Source: Amoebophrya sp. A120 (taxonomy: Eukaryota > Sar > Dinophyceae > Syndiniales > Amoebophryaceae). From it: 64,000 bases of DNA. The stretch covers positions 1,811,102 to 1,875,101 of the forward strand of contig CAJINV010000016.1 of NCBI GenBank assembly GCA_905178155.1, read 5' to 3'. Position numbers and translations under genes: made by a program. Every line of letters starts with the position of its first letter. Position 1 is the first letter of the stretch. Below the pieces are notes generated by a model. That model was not told where the DNA came from. It did no database searches and saw only the letters and a list, made by a program, of their open reading frames with translations. Of this stretch, positions 32,285-44,749 are shown piece by piece.

Positions 32285-34735
32285 TTTGGTGATGTAGAAG
32301 TTCTTGGAGCAGATGGACTCAATAAGCAATGTATTTTTAGATAAGTAGATGAAAACACAATCGCCAGGGATTCGATATTTATAAGGTGGAGTTTTTCTTT
32401 CTGCACTTCACGACATGGACACTTACACATGTGGTTCTAAACTCACAAAACATAAAGATGAATCACCGTGTGCCTGCTCTGAAAATGTTGGCACAGCCGA
32501 TTCCGGTTCAGAAGCGTACAGAATGAGAGCGCAAGACAAAGGCAGAACTGGGCTAGGTTGTAAAACCGCTACGAAACACTTACGGGGGCCAAGAAGGTGT
32601 TCTAGAAAGATGTGGTCACCAACATCAGAAGCGCCACCTTCCTTTCCTTCGCGAGGAAAGTGGCCCCGCAAATCAGAACCTATTCCCTGGGAACAAAAAT
32701 AACGGGCATGCCGGAGTAAGCGACATTGGAAGTCAATGGACGCCACATTCCGTCGGCTTCTGCTGCAGGGGTAAGTACTCGCGCGAGCTACTCTGTAGCA
32801 ACTTACGGGCCAACCTGGAGGCGGCAAGTGCGAACTTTCAAGCTATGCATGCGCACAACCGGAGGAACGAAGGCGGAGGGCGTCGGCGAGCCTGCATGCA
32901 AGAGATGCCGCCGAGCCGTTCAGCGCTGAACCGAAGCCGGCACGCAAGCAATCAAGCACACGCCACCGGCCTCGCCGGGGCACTGGCATAAAAATATCAG
33001 GGACCCTCTGGCGCCGCCCCCTCGTCCGCCCGCGGTCCTGTGGGCCCGCCTACCGGCAACAAGGGCCGCGCGGGACCTCATGCCCAGGGTGGAACGGAAG
33101 AACCCGGCCCGCCCGGCCCGCGCTCTCGTGGCGCGGGGCGGCTTGGGGGCCGAAAATAGGGCGCCAAATTGCGCCAAGTGCGCGGGCCCACGAACGGGGG
33201 GCCGGCGCCTTTTGTTAATTTGCTCGGCGCATCGGCCCGGCGGCGTCGGCACCTAGAGGGCCTGGGTTTCGCAGCCTTCAGCGTTCTCCAACCTCTTTCG
33301 ATGTTTTGCGAGACGAAGGGCAAGAGCCGCCAGGCGCTGGGCCCATCGCCCCGCTTGGACGGCCGTAGCCTGGGCAGTTCATTACGCCGCCGGCCCACTC
33401 AGTTCTTTGCCAATGGTGGTCGCTAGCAAGCTAGCGCGAGGGCGCAGAGCGTTCCCAATGCCACACATCAGCCGGCTGTGGTTCGGGCGCCGGTCGTTGC
33501 AGTTACAGCTGACGCATGAGCTACTCTCTCAGTCTAGTTATAAGAAAGCGGGCGACTTCTCCTCCCGTTCGCCGCGGCTTGCAGTGCGGCGCGCGCCCCC
33601 GCAGCAGCGGACGGGCAACATTCCGCCCCGCCTGCCGCCCGGTAGGACCCCAATCGCCACAGCACTGGCATGCCAAAACGGGGGCGGCTTCGTTCTCTGC
33701 CTTTTCGCGCGGGGCCTCCCTGGCTAAGAGAGCCCGTCGGCGGTCGCCGCGAGCTGCGACGCAATCGCCCGCGTGCCTTCTTCGGCCCAGGCGGCCGCTC
33801 GCTGTTCGTAGTGCAGGAGCGACGTACCACGGCCCTGCCTGCCGCGCTTCACCCGGCTGCAAAACTGACGAGCGCGCTGCCCCGAATGTCAAAACAGAAC
33901 GCCGCCAGCTGCGAGGTCGCTGCTAAGGCAGCGGGCCGGCGCGCAAAGAGGCCGGCCCGAAAGGGCGCGCGAGCTGCGGCATTCCCGAACGCGGGGCGAC
34001 GGTGATGAAAATCGCCGCGACCGACTCGGCGGCGCTGAGGCTCATGGGGATCCACTCCAGCGCGGGGCAACTAATACCACCCGCGCAATGGATCCGCTCC
34101 AGCTGCTCCAGCTTCGGGCTTTCGACGCCAGAGCCCCGCCCCACAGCTGCCACGACTTTGCTGCACTCGGTCGCTTCCCAAAATAATGCAGAAGTTCCGC
34201 GGGACCGGCTCAGCTTGCCAAGGCCGCCCCGTGGAGAAAGGGGCGGCCTCGGGCACCTTGCCCGAGCAACGCCCGCGGGCCCAGCCACCCGGCGGCCCTT
34301 CGACCTGCGACCGCGGGCAGTTTTCTGATCTATGACGAAAGCCGGCGGGCATGAATATCCATAGATGCGGCCGGATCTTTTTCATCGCGTCGGCCTTGAT
34401 CGTGTAACTGTCGATGGATCGCGGGGCTATTCTTTTATTTCGCGAAGAACGAACACAGATCCTCTACTCTTCAAGCAAATTTGAGGTCTCATTAGTAACA
34501 GAGATGAAGATTAGTGCAGCAAATACAAACTCAAATGCGCATGAATGTTCAACTGAGATTCAAGATCGAGAGCCACTTGCGTTGCCGGGTCGATCAATAC
34601 ATCATGCTTGCAATTGCATTGATGATCTCGGGAAAATTATTATTGTCAACAGCACGCGACAAAAAGCTATATTCATTCTATCCCTGATAGCGACATCATC
34701 GCTCGACACGTCACAAACCCTTTCAGTATCATTTT
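32285..34735. other. Intergenic region with a 1.4-kb GC-rich block
   Basis: About 32,930-34,340 is strongly GC-rich, so all six frames are rather open, but no ORF resembles a protein family. The composition resembles the nested element at 12126-14100. I could not find TTAAC-type inverted ends or a TSD around it. Confidence 0.5.
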
Positions 34736-37700
34736 TCACGCCGTACTCAAGTCCGTCCTCAAACACCCTCCATGCCCCGCAAAGTAGGCATTTTGCCCCG
34801 CGTGCCCGAACTCCGCCGCCGTTTCGCCGAAACCACTCCGCGAGAGCACCACCGCGTTGGCTTCGCTGACTAGATACCAGGACACGAACGCCGGCACAAT
34901 CCCGTTCAGCCGTTGCGCGCCCTTGGAGCGGTCTAAATGGGATATTTCGTCCGGATCCAGCATCTTCAACTTGTCTACGCGGAGCAGTTCCTGCACTTCC
35001 GGCAGATCCAACACCCGTTTCGTGTCCGTAGCGAGGTACCAGGCTGGGTTGAGGAACTGCTGTTGCACAGAAGAACTTGTAGTGGTTACTCCCTGAAGAT
35101 GCTCACCAGCCGGAACACTGCTCCGTGTCGTTGATGATGTGAAACCGCCGAACAACACCTCTTCGACCTTGGTCGCGCAGGCGAAAAAATCCTTCACCAG
35201 AGACTGCAGGCCGTGTCGCGAAGGATCCCACCAATTGCTTTCGTTGCCTGCACGGAAGTGCAGGGCGATGTATGGACGGTAGGCGGCGAAAGACTGCGCC
35301 TCTTGAAGATCATATTCCGCAGGGGGTTCGGGTATTGTTAGTGATGTCGGAACATCATGATCAACTTCTCCCCTATTCGTCGAAGTGGCAGTTATTTCAT
35401 CCCTAGACAACAGGTATTTCCCTATTTTCAGATTGTCCTTTGCGTCTTGGATTTGGTTCTGTAAAAAGAACCCCGGCTGCACCAAGAAATTCCATATCGC
35501 CCGGTTCAAAAACGGCGTCGTCCCGAGCAAGCCCAGCTTTATCGCCTTCTCCCGTAGCTTCCGGTGGCGGAGGAATTGCCCCGTTTCGCGGATGTTGGTC
35601 TGGATCAGCAACGTGTGGGCGCGGTTGTCCATCAGCCAATCTAGCTCCTGGTGAAACCGCAAGTCGTGGCCGTTCACCATCTCCATGCTCGCATCGACGT
35701 CGGCCACGCGCCAGTCGATGTGGTTCGGGGTGAAAAGCAGGTCGAAGGGGACGGGGTTGTCGGAATCGATGAAAAAATCCCGGTCGAGCAGCAACGACAG
35801 CACAAACGCATTGACAATGCCCTGTGCCCGGTCGCCGTGGCCGCCGCAGAGCGTGTGCGGCGCACAGGTGTAGACCAGGCGGGGGCGGGAGGACGGATGT
35901 AGTGGCGCTTCCTCGTCGTGGTCCGCATAGTTGATGCTCTCGTTCGTACTAACTCCAGCGTCGCTATTTTCTACACCTGGCACCAAGTTTGTGTTGGAAA
36001 ATCTCGAGCGCCAGACGGTGTAGAGGTAGTTCCTATCTTGCTCCGTAGGTTCGAGGGGTTCTTGCACGATTTTCTCGCAAAACCTCGGCAGTTCCACAGC
36101 TTCTTCCGGGTGGTGGGCTTCGGAGGTGTATCAAGTGTAAAAATGTCTGGGTCTGGAAGGATGCAGAGGTTTGTGATGCAGCTTCGGCGTGACCCAGAAG
36201 GGCTACCATGCACGTCCCAGCATCACAGGTTTTATTTAGAAGGTCTCTTAATGCGTAATCCGCATGACAAGGCCCTTCTTTCGGTGGCCAGAAATGTGCA
36301 GCCTTTGGCTTCCATGCATGACAGATTTTTGAGTCATGCGAAATGCGCATCACAAGTTCGCATCCTTCCAGACCCAGACATACTTATTTGCATTTGATAG
36401 GGTCAGAACCTCCACGATTTCCCGGAGGTCTATCGGTTTTTGGTTTTGATGTTCATCACTACTTTTATCCGCGTCTACAACCCCGGATGTTGAGGCCCCC
36501 GTTCCTGTTGCAGTAGATCCGTCCTCCTCAGTGTGGTGTTTATGCCACGTTTATCCAAGAAAAAAACTGTGTTAGTGTAAGTCTTTTGGGAAAACAGCAT
36601 CACAAGTTTGTCTGCCATGACAGGACAAACTTGTTATGCGCAGATACAAAGGGAAAACACATAGGAAGCGAGCCGGTCATGCATGTCGAGCATCACAAGT
36701 GTAACTGTTTCGCATTTTCTGCATCACAGATTTACACTTACACAGTTTTTTTCTTGCATAACGTTTCGTCAGTGACGGAGAAATCGAAGGGCGGTTTGTA
36801 TTCCGTGACCAGAGGCTCGTCGGGATATTGTACTGAAGAGGAGGACGAAAGTGATACGACCCACTGCCCTTCTCCCGGGAGGGTGAAAATCGTGTCGTTT
36901 CGCGTGGAATTGTCTGCGTCCTCTACCACCGGAATGGGAATCTTCAAAGTCGGTGTTGACTTCATTGTCTCTGTTCCATCCGCTCTGTAGTTGCCCGATG
37001 TTGTTGTAGTGTCTCCTCGCTGTAGTCCTTCTAGTTGTACTGCGTAGTCGCAGAACCAGATGTTTTCATACCCCAGTTCTGCGCCTAACCGCGCCGCAAT
37101 GCTCCTGGCGTCCAGAGAGCCGTGCTGCTTCCGCCAGATGAGCTCGTCGAGTTGTGGTTTTCTAAGCCACTTTTTGGTCTGTTTCGTCTCGTCAATGTAG
37201 GAGTAAAAGCCCTCCCGCAGGCGCGGTTTTCGGAGAATCGTGGGCATGTTCGTCATGGCCTCCTCCTCCGATTTCGTACTTTGCGATTTTTGCGGGTCAG
37301 TGTTTTGGCTGCCGTTCGTAGTAGTCTCTGCTTCTTGATCGTTCTTCTGTGCAGCATCTTCTTCGGCTGTGGAATGATCCTCTGCTTTGGTTTCATCTTC
37401 AGAAGCCCTCGCTGCTTGTTCATCTCCAACAGCGCCGTCAACCTCTCCTTGTTTTTCGTCTCCTGTTGCTGCGCCACCAGTTCCCCCCGCACCCTGCTCC
37501 TCCTCTTCAACCTCTTTAAAAAACTGTATTTTCTGCGGCGAAACGAAATCAGACAGAGACAATGCGCCGAATTTGTCCGGTGCGTAGTTGTGCCTCGGCT
37601 GCGGCTTGGACCAATCTTCTAACAGAACCACTTTCGCCAACCCCGAGACGTCAAACCCGCTGTTCAGCTCGGTCGCGTCGGCGGCGAGCAACGGGGCGTT

Positions 37701-40684
37701 CTCGTTCTTCTCGCTAATTCTCACGACTATCAGCCTTCCCTCGTCTGGTTTCCGATCGGTTTTCGACGATTTCAAAAATGCGTCGCTTTGCATCAGAAAC
37801 TCCGATTTTTCGTTAAAAGCTTCAATGTCCTCCTCGGCCGTGCGCGTCGGCGGGATGTCGTATAACTCGGGCGCCGAATATTCTTCGTCACTACTTGAGG
37901 ACTCTGCTATCTTTCTCTGCTCCTGCTCGTGTCTACTGCTTTCCACAAGAACCGCGGCACGGATATTATCAGTACTTCTTCTATCGCTTCTTGTAGTTTC
38001 ATCATACACCTTCCGCACTACCTCCTTGCACAAGTCAGTTCCTCCGCTCTGTGGGAAGAGGCGTTATCAAATGTACTTAAAAATGTCTGGGTCTGGAAGA
38101 GTTGTTATGTAGATTTTACATGACACATGACGTCTGTAATGCATAACCTGGCATCACAGATTTTCAGCGGGCTTGCTGATGCCTATCCCGCATGAGAAAT
38201 ACCCTCTCTATGTGGCACAAAGTGGACCCCTCTTGCTGGTTATGCAACACAGATCTTTTTGGAATCCAAAAACAGCATCACAAGTTGCAATGTTCCAGAC
38301 CCAGACATTTTTGCAATCCATAGGCGTCGCAGTAGCGCGGTTTTGCCGACCATTGGGTCCTCCTGGATATGATCCTTTTCTGCTGCTACTTGTTGTGCTT
38401 GTGCCGAGCCCATACTAATTACCCCTGTTGGCCCCCCGGATGAAGCAGAGCTTCTGGCGCCACTTTGTTGTAGATCCGCCGCAATAGTCAAAAACTCTGC
38501 CAAATCGCAGTCCTCGTTGCTACTCTTACAGTCCTGAACCGCGTCGGCGCTGCAGAGCTCTTCCTGCAGCTCCTCGACGTACGGAACAGCGAGAGCACCA
38601 ACAGCAGCGGTGGAATGTTTTTCATCCTCCTGAAGATAATTTTTCTTCCTGCTCAACACCTCATAAGCCCGGGGCGAGATCTGCAAAAATTTCTTCGCCG
38701 ATACGGTCACGTCAGCGCCACTGACGCGGAGCAGCACTTCCAATTGGTGCAAACTCTTTTGCGAAAACACGCCAAACACGTAGGCTAATCGGTCGAGCCA
38801 CAGTTGAAAACGGGTGATGAAGTGGATTCCGCTGCTGGTCTGGTCGTCCACAAGAAACGGACTGACTAATGCGTACAGGAAGGCTTTCCTTGGCACCGCG
38901 TTTTCATACTGCAACAGCTCGCCGGAGTGCAGGGAGAGGAAGTAACCCAGGAAACAGTTCTGGCCAGCTTCTTGGACAGCCTCGCGGTCTTTTGACCGGA
39001 GCCAATGCTTCAGCTCCAGCAGCTGGATAAACGCCTGCTGGAGGATCTGGACGATAGACGTTTCATGGGTTGACCCCTGCTCGACGTTATTTGTTGCGCC
39101 GGTGTCCGAACCAACAGTCCTTTCTACAACTGCTGGCGCCAGGTTCGCCACCATCTGTTCCAACTCATGAAGCGGAATCGCTTCTACGCCGGTCGCGTCG
39201 GGAACTGGGTGGAGCAACTTTGCGTACTTGTTCTGTTGGGCTCTTTCTTGTCGTTCTGCATCAGAAATTATAGTACTGCTCCTCCTACTGTCCGCGACGA
39301 GAAAGCACTGGTGACAATACACACTCTCCGCAAACTATCGCAAGAAAAAACTGCTTCACTGTGAACTTGTGATGCAGAAAATGGAACACAGAACGATTTG
39401 TCTTGCTACACCTGCAAGACATTGGATTTTTAAGCGTATTTTTCCTTGGGAAATGCGCATGGCAAATTTTCTGTGTCATGCGTAGCAAACTTGTGATGCG
39501 GTTCTTGCAAAATCATCACAGTGAAACAGTTTTTTCGTGAGATACAAACCGCTCTACTGCGTTCAACGCCGCTTCCAAAACCTTCGCCGCCTCGCGCGCC
39601 GCGTCTCTCCGTGCGGAGGCGATGGACACACGCTTCAGCTGACAAAGCTTCTCTTGCTGATAAACGCCTATTTCTTCATCACTTTCTTCAAACTTTCCAA
39701 AATACGCATGAATCTGCTCTTCCGTGGAATCTAACAAAACTTCCGCATCTTTCAAAAAGGTCTCCGTGTCCGGGATTAGTCTTTATCAAATGCAAACATG
39801 TCTGGGTCTGGAAGAGTGCGCGTTTTGTGATGCAGTTTTTCCCTGACCCATGAGGTCTGGAATGCAGGACCTGGCATGACAGATTCTGTGTGATCTCTAT
39901 CATGCCTATCCTGCATGAGAAACTCCCTCCCAACTTGGTCAAAAGTGGACGACTTTTGGTAATCATGCAACACAAATTTTTGGATGATTTAGATTTAGCA
40001 TGGCAAATTGCATTTGTCCAGTCCCAGCTATATCTGCAACGCATAGTCTTCGCTTCAAATCCAGGACCGACTCGGTCATAGACTTCATGACGCGCACCGC
40101 TTCCATATCAAATGCAAAAATGTCTGGGTCTGGAGACTTGTGATGCTGGGTGGCGTATCATGAGGAGGCCACAAGTGCTGGCTCAGCATGACAAGTTTCC
40201 GCGCTTCTTGGTGTTGCCTATTCTGCATGACAAACTGCGTTTCTGCATGACAGAAAAATTGGGATCTTGGGTAATGTGCATGACAAATTTAAGAGTCATG
40301 TGAGACAAGCATGACAAACTTGCATTCTTCCAGACCCAGACACTTTTACATTTGATATTCCAGGTTGCAGCACGAGTCCCCGGATTCCGTGAAAAACTTC
40401 TTCCTCCCGGATCCGTCGGCTTTTTCGTCTCTTCCGCATTGCGGTAAGTACTGGATCACGCTCTTCGCTTCTTCGCGCGGCAAAAGGTCCTTCTCCTCGC
40501 AGCCGAGGTCCAAGCGGAGAACCTGCTGTGGGCCATGCTCAGGGGGCGGGGCAGACAAATTTTCTATCTCCGTTGCACGAACGATCTCATGACTGGTGCT
40601 GGAAGCAAGTAGGAATAAGAGCGGATGTTGCAACAGCGTCCGCAACTGCAGCAACAGTCTTCGAAAGCGAACACGATCCATCAT
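34736..40684 (-). CDS. Very long protein with C-terminal fucosyltransferase-like domain
   Basis: Seven exons (40684-40358, 40100-40046, 39778-39545, 39330-38323, 38059-36761, 36546-36400, 36123-34736) add up to exactly 1,486 codons after six introners are removed. The N-terminus has a basic-hydrophobic stretch (RRLLLQLRTLLQHPLLFLLAS), a likely signal anchor for the Golgi or ER. The last 370 residues recall GT23/GT37-like fucosyltransferases: LCGGHGDRAQGIVNAFVLSL, DFFIDSDNPVPFDLLF, IALHFRAGN, WYLATDTKRVL and LSRSGFGETAAEFGH, with the HFRAG arginine expected for GDP-fucose binding. The middle is acidic and low-complexity and unrecognised. Two separate genes wrongly joined is possible, but each junction keeps the frame. 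Confidence 0.68.
36129..36399. mobile_element. Introner element, family 1
   Basis: 271 bp with ends TATCAAGTGTAAAAATGTC and TATTTGCATTTGATA. TSD AGGTG / GGGTC (imperfect). Removal gives EIVEVLTPEAHHPEEA in frame. Confidence 0.85.
36552..36760. mobile_element. Introner element, family 2
   Basis: 209 bp, the same length as the copy at 1691, with TSD ACGTT at 36547-36551 and 36761-36765. Removal restores DFSVTDETWHKHHTEED. Confidence 0.92.
38065..38322. mobile_element. Introner element, family 1 (mixed ends)
   Basis: 258 bp. The left end is TATCAAATGTACTTAAAAAT (four extra bases) and the right end is TTTTTGCAATCCATA. TSD GGCGT. Removal restores LLRRLFPQSGGTDLCKE. Confidence 0.92.
39336..39544. 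mobile_element. Introner element, family 3
   Basis: 209 bp with ends TATCGCAAGAAAAAACTGCT and AAACAGTTTTTTCGTGAGATA in two parts: AAACAGTTTTTT, CGTGAGATA. TSD CAAAC. It is the same length as family 2, and a related but distinct TIR. Removal restores AVERFAESVYCHQC. Confidence 0.9.
39784..40045. mobile_element. Introner element, family 1 (mixed ends)
   Basis: 262 bp. The left end is TATCAAATGCAAACATGTC and the right end is CTATATCTGCAACGCATA. TSD GTCTT. Removal restores LDLKRRLIPDTETFLKD. Confidence 0.92.
40106..40357. mobile_element. Introner element, family 1
   Basis: 252 bp with TATCAAATGCAAAAATGTC / CACTTTTACATTTGATA ends and TSD TTCCA. Removal restores CCNLEAVRVMKSMTES. Confidence 0.92.
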
Positions 40685-41790
40685 GGGAAAGGACGTTGTC
40701 GAAGTCAAAAAGAATCTATCAAAATGGCATTTAAATCTAGTTCATCGATTGCGTGCAACCAAGGCACTACAAATGATAAGTAAACATGGATCTACTTAGA
40801 CTTAGTGAGTGATTGTGATGCGCTGGTGGGCCGAGAAAGAATAAAAATGTAGGCATGTAAACAATTCTCAGATTCAGTAGCAAGTGTGTGCCAACAGGAG
40901 GTCATGAGCTGGATCTTTTCAGATCGTGCTCTTTGAAAAACAAAGAGTTTGTGCTGCAAAGCGCACAATTCGAAGAACATGCTCCAGATGAAACAAGCGA
41001 GGTGGAAAATAAAACACAAAAGACCAGTATAGCTGGTAGACCGAAAAAATGAGACGAAAGAGGTTCTCGCACGTAAAAAAATCCACTTGCAATAGGTTGA
41101 CAGATCGTCCGCTGGGTGGAATGAGTTCTGCTTCTGGACACGACAAAACAGACAACTTCACACGACCGAAGCACGAAAAATCGCAAAACTCGTGAGATTC
41201 ATCGTCCTCTCAAGAGAAAATACCATCACAAACACGCTCGATGAGCACTGCTTTTATTTGTCGTGGTCCAGCGCTTGGTGTAATATCACCATCAACACAG
41301 TGATTCTAGGTGGGTTGGCTATTTGCTCACTTTCGTCGACGTGTCTGCTTCATACCTTATTATTTCTATCTGGGGGGGAGTAAAACGTTCTCAACAAAGT
41401 ACCGCTGGTGCAGTTGTAGATTCCTTGTTTAATATTGTACTATTCGTGAGGCTGAGGACTCTCTTGACATTCATAAAAACTTTTCGGTAGGTCGAGAATC
41501 TATGCTTCGATTCGGATTCACGACAAAAGACAGATTTTCGGAGGACTGAGTTGAGTAAGGCAATTGAGTACTCATCAGGGAAGATGTAGTAGTAGTTGTG
41601 AGAAATAAACGTACTGACGCTATAGTACAACGATAATGAAGAATGTTGGGTACAACTTGACTTGAAGAATTTGGATTTGACCCCTTTGACTTTCTAGACG
41701 ATCGACAGAACAACTCCGAAAAAAATGATTTAGATTTTGTTCCATCCCAACGACCACGACCCCGTGGTCCTCTCACCACCCTCTCCCATA
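40685..41790. other. Intergenic region, nothing recognised
   Basis: AT-richer spacer upstream of the glycosyltransferase-like gene. No ORF was supported. Confidence 0.5.
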
Positions 41791-43424
41791 CTACCCAGCC
41801 ATTTTTCCCTTTTTCATGCCCTTCGCGCGCCGCATCTGCTCCCAGGTCGGGTTGTACTGATATTGCAGATAGCCCCCCATGGCAAACTGCCTGTCCCGGC
41901 GCTGCTTTTTGTTATCAAATGTAAAAATGTCTGGGTCTGGAAGAATGCATGTTTGTCATGCTTGTCGGGCATGACTCTTAAATCTGTCATGCACATTGCC
42001 CAAGAGACGTTCTTTTCTGTCATGCGGAGACCACGCAGTTTGTCATGCATAATAGGCAACACCTACAAGCTCCGAAATTTGTCATGCTGAGCCAGCACTT
42101 GTGGCCTCCTCATGCTACGCCACTCAGCATCACAAGATTCCAGACCCAGACATTTTTACATTTGATATTTGTTGTAGACGTACCACAAAAGGTAGAGCAG
42201 CACCAGCGGGATAGCCACGTACACCAGGAAGTCGACCAATCCAAAACCCTCCTTGTCCAGGTCCGGAAAGATCCAAAAGAAGGTACTATCGTCGTCCGAA
42301 GCCGTACTGTCGGAGCCGGAGCCATTCGACATCGACTCCTCCTCCGGCACTGTGCATTTGTGAAACTTGTGCTGCTTCAACGTGGGGTTCGCTTCGTCAT
42401 TTTCGCTCAGCGCAAAATAGGCCGCCACCTCTATCTTCCGATATAGTGTCGGGACCTCGTAAATCAAAGTGCACACCCCAGGTGCTGACCCACCATCGAA
42501 ATTCTCCCGAGTGGCGAACATGTCGCAGCCGAACGCAATGCACTCCGCTTCACACCTCGACTCCAGTTGGTCACTCCTCAGGTTCATGACCCGGTACATC
42601 GGCTGAAATCGCTGAAATCCGAGGGTCGCGGTTTCTGTCCCGGTGCAGTCCAGGATATAGTTTGTGAGGTCCCGGGGCGATTGGTCGTCTGCCCCGCCTA
42701 GTCGCACTCCGCTGTCGCTGCACTTCGTCGTCACTTGATCCCGTAGGCTTTTGCTGTAGGAGCAGGTCTTCGGCATCGAGCCTCTGATCGCACACTGGTA
42801 GGGGTCATGGTACTCACTGTACCACGCATTTTGGAACTTATTCGACACCACGGGGTTAATTCCTTTCGTAGTCGCGTAGACCAGATACCCCGCGGCGAGC
42901 TTTTGCGACTTGACGCCACACGTTTTGTGTGGCGTCGCCTGGACAAGAAGGCAGTGCCGTTCCGCCTGCAGGCCGCTCTCGCCCATGTGAGACGCGAAGA
43001 CGGAGCAGGTTTTCGCATTTGCACACAGCTCCTGGCACCGTTGCGTCAAATAGTACCGGTCCGGATCCTGCAAAGTCGCGCCAATATACGGCAGAACGGT
43101 CTTCACGTGCCGCACCTCGCACCAGTCCGTTGCGGCGGAAAAGTTCTCGCAGCTTCTTACTGGGTGGACCGCACCATTGACAGTGCTGTCAGCGGAAAAA
43201 ACAGGAACCTCTGCGAGGTGCTCGCATCCTGCGAATTTTGTGGCCCCGTCTTCCATGCCAACGTCCAGGACGAAGGAGATGGTACCATCACTGCACTTGC
43301 TGGCGAGACAAAAGTCGATCCGTTGCAGATTCTGTCCCAGGAGCAGCAGTGCCGTACTAGTTGACCCCGATAAAAAGCTGCAGCCCCTTCTTCGGGGAAT
43401 AAGACTGGTAGGCAGGAGCTTCAT
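41791..43424 (-). CDS. Cys-rich type I membrane protein
   Basis: Exons 43424-42168 and 41907-41791 give 457 residues. A hydrophobic N-terminus (STALLLLGQNLQRIDFCLA) suggests a signal peptide. The ectodomain has about 20 Cys in spaced groups (TQRCQELCANAKTCSVFASH; SRCEAECIAFGCDMFATREN), whose C-x3-C-x6-C-x-F pattern recalls PAN/Apple domains. An acidic Ser-rich stalk precedes one transmembrane helix (LVDFLVYVAIPLVLLYLLWYVY). The introner lies right after the helix, so the 39-residue basic cytoplasmic tail (KQRRDRQFAMGGYLQYQYN...) depends entirely on its removal. Read-through would instead end the protein almost at once. The ligand and role are unknown. Confidence 0.72.
41913..42167. mobile_element. 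Introner element, family 1
   Basis: 255 bp with perfect TSD TTTGT at 41908-41912 and 42168-42172. About seven TGTCATGC / GCATCACAA motifs sit inside. Removal joins YVYNK to KQRRDRQFAM. Confidence 0.93.
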
Positions 43425-44749
43425 GCAGTTCTTGTTGGCGCCGAGGCTTTATTCCTACAGATAAAGCGACTGCTGCTGTTCTTTTGACAAGATAGTAGAA
43501 TTTTTAGCCTTCTGCTACTTATATACTTGCTTTGGGACGAACAGGATGAAAAAAGATGGAAGAAAAATTGATCGCGGGATAAAACTTAGGCGGTGTTTAG
43601 GTTGGAGGTCCTGGTGTGATGTCTGTGTTGCATTCTTGCATTGTGCGAACTTTTTAAACCCGGATGTGACTAGGATTAACCATAAGTCATAGTTCATCTT
43701 TCGATTATTTATCATCGATTAGTACATTGCCAATACTTACTTACTGTTCTTGTGCTCCTCCTGTTGTACTTTTTGTTCTCTTGGAATGTAAGTTATCTCC
43801 ATTGTCCTGAACGACAGTACGAGGAAGAGGAAGAACTACCGTGTAAAGAACGACGATTTAGTGCTAGGCAACTTGTCCTCGCTGTGGAACGAAATACCAT
43901 TACGAACAGAACATGAACGATAACCGATAAACGAGTACACAGACCGAAAAAAGATGATGGAGATGAGAACGAACGACAAAGATGGAGATGAGACCGAGAA
44001 AAGATCCTGTTTTGATGAGAAGGAACGACCGAGGAGGAGGATGGATGTTGCTAGTCCATTAAAAATGGTGTCAATATTTATATACCGAAATTTGCGTGCC
44101 TGTTCCTTCTTTCCAAGCACTGCAGCTACGAAGTGCTTTTCATTCTACTGCGCAGTGGACGATCACAGAGCGAGGATGAACACCAGGTGGATGTTGCCTT
44201 CCGCACCGCGACCGATAGAAAGACACTCACTCGCTGGAAGTGCGTTCTGTTCTTGATGTGACATCATTTGGCACAGTAAAACTACTTCGTCTAGCTTTCT
44301 TTGAAACCCCTGCGATCTTGAAGCAGGAGATGTAAAGTGTAGTGATGTAGATGTTGCAACATGTACCTTCAGCCAGATCTTGTTTTCCGCCCTCCTTGAT
44401 GTATAGGAAGTTCCTAGGGCAGCTGTGGAGCTTCCTTCGTATGGCATCGCACAGCAGAAGTGCTGCGGTCCCCCTGGCTACGCTTGTTTCCTCGCAACGG
44501 GGCTTACTTCGTATTTTCCCGGCAAGCTCTATCAACTGCAAAATTCGATCTGGGTCTGGAACATTTCTGAGCAGCTTCGATTATGTTCGTAGTGGCGCGA
44601 GCTTTTGTCTTTCGTGCGATATCAACCCCTTCGCGCTTTGTGTTTGTCAGGCTTCGGCGTCGCACCGTATAGCGTACTGCAGTGTTTTAGAGGTTCGTGG
44701 TCTATGACTATGCATATATCACTAGGTCGACGTGTGGCATGATCACAAC
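43425..44749. other. Intergenic region containing an orphan exon-like segment
   Basis: Apart from the segment at 44,365-44,527 and half of an introner end at 44,528, nothing was recognised. Confidence 0.45.
44365..44527 (-). pseudogene. Orphan exon-like segment beside a broken introner end
   Basis: The minus frame reads LAGKIRSKPRCEETSVARGT ... FLYIKEGGKQDLAEG and is followed by a possible GTACAT donor. Directly upstream, at 44528, is a diverged family 1 terminus (TATCAACTGCAAAATTCGAT then CTGGGTCTGGAAC) with no matching right end nearby. This looks like one exon of a gene whose 5' part was lost, but it could be chance. Confidence 0.3.

Noticed and set aside
32930-34340. Long overlapping ORFs on both strands in GC-rich DNA
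   Set aside because: Openness follows from base composition; no family resemblance, no consistent strand, no splice or introner support.
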